Positions 60,361-64,000 of a stretch of 64,000 nt of DNA are shown here, in pieces. Under the pieces are notes generated by a model. It was not told the origin of the DNA. It saw only the letters and a list, made by a program, of their open reading frames with translations, and did not search any database. The position numbers were made by a program, and so were the translations under genes. Each line of letters begins with the position of its first letter. Positions within the stretch are counted from its first letter, which is position 1. The DNA is from Steinernema hermaphroditum (Eukaryota > Nematoda > Chromadorea > Rhabditida > Steinernematidae), in assembly GCA_030435675.1 (NCBI GenBank), contig CM059625.1, positions 1 to 64,000 on the forward strand, given 5' to 3'.

Positions 60361-61745
60361 TCATTTGCCAAGTGCCCTATCCTTAATAATTTTCTGAAGG
60401 TTTTGGTAATGTGTTCGCTCGACATCAGCGTTGTCCCTGGCTTGGCTCAGAACTTTGTTCCATTGGTAAACAGTGTGCCACTCCCGCTCAGCGTAGGTGC
60501 GCAGAAGCTCTACGTGCATTGTCATGATATTGCGCATAAGGCTGTGGAGGGGTTCTTTGCCGTTTGAAACTGAAAAATGTACATTATCACATATAAATGT
60601 ATGTTGTTTTACTGTTTGAAACTGCTGCGTGAATGCTCTCTTCCAAGTACTTTGTGTCAACATACAGATGCCGCTCCTGAGGCATGATGCTATGCGTAAC
60701 ACCAGAGACCAACGATGTGGTTTGGGTTCCAGTACTTTTAGTCGATTGTTGTCCAGGACATTGAGTTTGGGTCGCACAACCTTAAATGTAAGAGACAGAA
60801 GCCGTTGTATTTTTTCAATGCTTTTGGTTGTTTAGCAAATAATTGTACTTACTTCGTCTAGGTCTGGGAAGTGCTCGATCTGCTGTGATAGTTCGCGCTA
60901 GGGATCGTGACATAACATGCTCCGACGTACAGCTAACAGAATGTTCCACGTTTCTTGTGTTTCGTTTGTTGTTTGGACGTGAAGGTGATAATGGGTGCTC
61001 CCGATGCGTGGTTGATGTTGACCCTCCGGTTGTCTGCGAAGGAAAGTTTGATTCGTTACGCTGCTCTTGTTGATAATCTGACGAACGCCTCAACGACTTG
61101 CGTTCCGAGAAGTGCAAGGACTGCTCTGACACATTAATTTCCTCAGAAATGGAGTCTTCCACTGAGGTTGAAATTTCGTCAATAGTAGATGTTCCTTCAT
61201 GGTCGCCAAATTTTTTAAACAGACAAGACTTCATCTTCTTTTGGGCGACGAGCAGTTTCAACCTTCTATCGCCACCGTCAAATGTCATCCCGTCGTTTTT
61301 TTGTGTTTTATCGTCGTCCAACTCTGTATCGCTCTGTTCCTGGTATTTCACCGAGCCAACATTGTATAGAGTCAAATCGATAGATTGCTGAAGTTTTCGA
61401 AAATCCTTGAAAGACACTGACGGCTTTCTGCCGGTCGCAATTGATGAAACATCGAGGTCGATCAGAGATGAATTGCGCTGCTGGGAGAAACAGTGTTCTT
61501 CATCGTCTTCCGATAATGAGAGAAGAACGTTCTCGACATCTGACGAATCTGTGAGTCTCAAAAAGTAGTAATAAAAGAGTTACTTCTAATACTACCCTCT
61601 GACAAGTTATCGGTTGTCCCTTCCTTCGATAACTCTGTAAAACGAAGAGTGGCATCTCCTCCCGCTGAAAAGTGTTTGTGGAGTAAGAAAAATGCGTGCA
61701 AGAACCTTCTGCATTTGACGGATACTTTAACTTCAGAATCGGCAT
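60361..61745 (-). CDS. Orphan protein, disordered N-terminus and helical C-terminus
   Basis: Five exons: 61706-61745, 61596-61664, 60853-61548, 60613-60780 and 60361-60569; 393 aa with all phases closed. The ATG follows a TTTCAG acceptor by four bases. I do not recognise the family. The first 260 residues are Ser/Asp/Glu-rich and low complexity (SLSEDDEEH, EQSDTELDDDK), with a basic patch RRLKLLVAQKKMK. The middle has two TQT cores (CATQTQC and STGTQTTS), matching the anchor of dynein light chain LC8-binding motifs. The C-terminal 90 or so residues look alpha-helical (LHSLMRNIMTMHVELLRTYAEREW). It lies 485 bp downstream of SCOT on the same strand. A cytoskeletal adaptor role would fit but is inference. 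Confidence 0.75.
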
Positions 61746-61749
61746 TTTC

Positions 61750-62229
61750 CTGAAATCCGTGAAAATGATTACACACCATTTAGGTCGTACTTTTTTGGAG
61801 ACTCAACGTTGTCCTTCCTTATTTCTGCTCCTGTTCGTATACTTTTCTGGAGTGAGCAAAGGTACGACTAAGCATTAAATTATATACATAATAAAGTGCA
61901 TATCGTTATATACTACCTCCGCGCGAAACGGCAGTTTTTCGTTGCGCACCTTTTGGTTCGCATACATGGCTTCAACGCACTCCGAGAAATGACAATCGAT
62001 TCTGAAGTGAGCCAATTCGCGACCGCGGCATCGTTAGTGTCGTCATGACTACGAACAACTCATAGTAACTGCTCTCGACACCCACACGGTCAGCGACGAT
62101 CATCAAACAAATGTTTACGCATTTCGCCGAAAATTTGGTTATAAAGACTTTATAGCGATCGTCAATCTTTTAGAGAATATGGAAACAACACAGTTCATCA
62201 GTGTGAAATGTGCAAGGAGGCCCGCTTTC
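61750..62229. other. Spacer between SCOT and the orphan gene
   Basis: A 480-bp same-strand gap with no gene. It contains the SCOT 3' UTR and the trans-splice acceptor of the orphan gene at its lower edge. The length is near the upper end for a nematode operon spacer. Confidence 0.4.
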
Positions 62230-64000
62230 TTACTGGTTCAGAGAGGCTTGACCCATCGGTTTCAAGTCTGCAGAAATTTTGAATTCGGAGCCTGTATTCT
62301 GTACGATATCTTCTACCGTGAGACCTTCTCGAATTTCAATTAACGTTAGGCCTTCAGCTTTGTCGACATCGAATACAGCCTAAAATTTGTTTCGTGAAAA
62401 GCATCCTAATTTCACACTGACCATATCTGTAATGATACGCGAAACAACACCTTTGCCCGTTAGCGGCAAGTTACACTTCTTGAGAATTTTGTGCTCTCCT
62501 TTCGTAGTATGCTCCATGGTAACGATCACCCGAGATCCTGGTGCGCTCACAAGATCCATAGCGCCGCCCATCCCTTTCACCATTTTCCCGGGGATCATCC
62601 AATTTGCCAAATCACCATACTGCGAAACTTGCATTCCTCCAAGAAGCGTGATATCGATGTGGCCTCTGGAAAATTTAAGCATTTTCTTAGAAATTAGGCA
62701 ACCTCCTACTAACCCGCGAATCATAGCGAACGACTCATCGCTTCCAAACACAGTTGCTCCTGGAAGCAGAGTGATTGTTTCTTTTCCAGCATTAATGAGA
62801 TCTGCGTCCTCTTCTCCTTTACGTGGGTAAGGTCCCTGAATATGATGAATATAGTAAACTGATTTTAACCAGCAAAAGAAGTACCACACCGATAACGCCG
62901 TTCTCACTTTGCAGATGTACCGTAATTCCTTTAGGAATGTAGTTAGGACAAAGCGTAGGAATACCAATGCCAAGGTTAGCTATAAATTATAGTACACATT
63001 CTTGGGTACTTGTACCAATCGCATACCATACATGCCGTCACTGAATTCTAGTGCAGCTCGGCGAGCGATAATTTCTCGCGTTTTGGCTGCAGGCGTGGTT
63101 GCAGCTTCCACATGGTCTTTTGCGAACATAAGGCGCTCAATCGGTTTCTTGTAGCTCGGTCCTTTCACTAGTCTGTGACAGAAGATAGAGGGAACATGGA
63201 CCTAAATAAGAGTTTTGCGCGCGACATCATTTCACAATAAATAAACCTCACTCGGGGCGAGTTTACCCACTTCCACAATTTCTTCTACCTCTATAATCGT
63301 GGTCTTCGCCGCTTTACACATTGGAATATTGAAATTTCCAGCAGTTTGTCTAAGTGAAACATTAACAAAAGTGCAAAAACGCGTCGCACCTGAAAACAAC
63401 GTTTCCCAGTGTATCTGCCTTCCATGCTTTAATCAGAGCGTAGTCGCCCCAAATGGCCTCCTCCATAACGTAATCAATGCCGTTGAAGTTTCTTGTTTCC
63501 TTTGCAGCACTCGCTTCTTCTATTTCAGCCTTCGAGCCCTTTTTATACTTGATCGGGGCGCCCCCCTCTTGAATCAATGTGCCGTACCCAGTTGGGGTGA
63601 AGAAAGCAGGGATGCCTGCTCCAGCTGCTCGAATCCGTTCGGCGAGAGTTCCTTGGGGAGTAAACTCTAATTCAAGCTCACCAGCCAAGTACTGTCTTGC
63701 GAACTCAGCATTTTCACCAACGTACGATGAAATCATTTTTTTGATCTGGTTCAAGAGGAGGCGTAAAGATCATGCTAAGTAATTTTTATACCTGTCGCGA
63801 CTGCAGAAGTAAGCCAAGTCCAAAGTTGTCCACGCCGGCATTGTTGCTTACACATGTCAGATTCTTCACGCCGGACTGCACCAGTCCATTGATGAGATTT
63901 TCTGGGATGCCGCACAGACCGAAACCACCGACTAGCAATTTTGACCCATCAGGAATATCTTTCACCGCATCTGTTGCACATTCGTAGATCTTTGCGTCTC
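62230..64000 (-). CDS. OXCT1: Succinyl-CoA:3-ketoacid CoA transferase (SCOT), 5' end outside window
   Basis: Eight exons are seen: 63792-64000 (partial), 63390-63745, 63247-63349, 63027-63201, 62885-62979, 62714-62835, 62422-62665 and 62230-62379. That is about 485 residues without the mitochondrial leader. SCOT activates acetoacetate with succinyl-CoA in the mitochondrial matrix for ketone-body use. Diagnostic stretches are [43 protein letters not shown], the catalytic glutamate in [30 protein letters not shown] and [19 protein letters not shown]. The split between the alpha-like and beta-like halves is at about exon 4. The gene looks intact. Closely similar CoA transferases exist in bacteria, but the introns and typical animal sequence rule out transfer here. 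Confidence 0.95.

Noticed and set aside
62230..64000. Bacterial-type CoA transferase acquired by horizontal transfer
   Set aside because: The gene has seven canonical introns and sequence blocks typical of animal mitochondrial SCOT.

Overview
This is nuclear genomic DNA from a nematode, most likely a clade V (strongylid-like) species. The evidence is eukaryotic split genes with very small introns (mostly 40-55 bp, GT...TTTCAG), splice acceptors placed directly before start codons as expected for spliced-leader trans-splicing, and nematode-typical families: a TWK potassium channel, a DB-module secreted protein, DIN-1/SPEN, SYD-1, a GLT glutamate transporter and a chemoreceptor-like GPCR. All exon models were read by eye from splice sites and reading phase. 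Each complete model closes to a multiple of three, but none has transcript support.

Layout. 1-8371 is a 174-bp satellite array (47 nearly identical copies plus a decayed edge copy). It runs off the left end of the window and on the right stops inside a dead BEL/Pao retrotransposon (8372-13424, minus strand). That element has lost its RNase H region, carries a frameshift and is split by a hAT-like DNA transposon (9024-10750) with a perfect 8-bp target duplication. An envelope-like pseudogene lies on the wrong side of its gag (13.7-14.7 kb). The region 19-24 kb holds Tc1/mariner debris and a 2.3-kb foldback element with about 1.1-kb inverted arms, minisatellite ends and an 8-bp target duplication. 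Between them lies a two-pore K+ channel gene (15.8-18.4 kb, minus).

From 25 kb the window is gene-rich. It holds a secreted DB-module protein (25.4-27.0, plus); a 17-exon DIN-1/SPEN co-regulator with three RRMs and a SPOC domain (27.7-36.8, minus); SYD-1 with PDZ, C2 and RhoGAP domains (39.4-42.9, minus); a secreted metallo-beta-lactamase-fold protein resembling MBLAC1/SWIP-10 (45.1-47.0, plus); an SLC7-type amino-acid transporter (48.0-50.2, minus); an SLC1 glutamate transporter (50.9-53.5, minus); a seven-TM receptor (58.5-60.3, plus); an orphan low-complexity protein with dynein-light-chain-like TQT motifs (60.4-61.7, minus); and mitochondrial SCOT, running off the right end (62.2-64.0, minus).

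Several genes fit neuronal themes (SYD-1 synapse assembly, K2P channel, GLT glutamate clearance, SWIP-10-like). I see no evidence that they form a functional cluster. The most unusual pieces of DNA are the foldback element, the hAT-like element carrying eight 20-bp-spaced TGTGCACA palindromes plus a tRNA-like module, and three coding oddities: a K2P filter reading TIGYS, an MBL motif reading HAHPGH, and a transporter intron with no AG acceptor.
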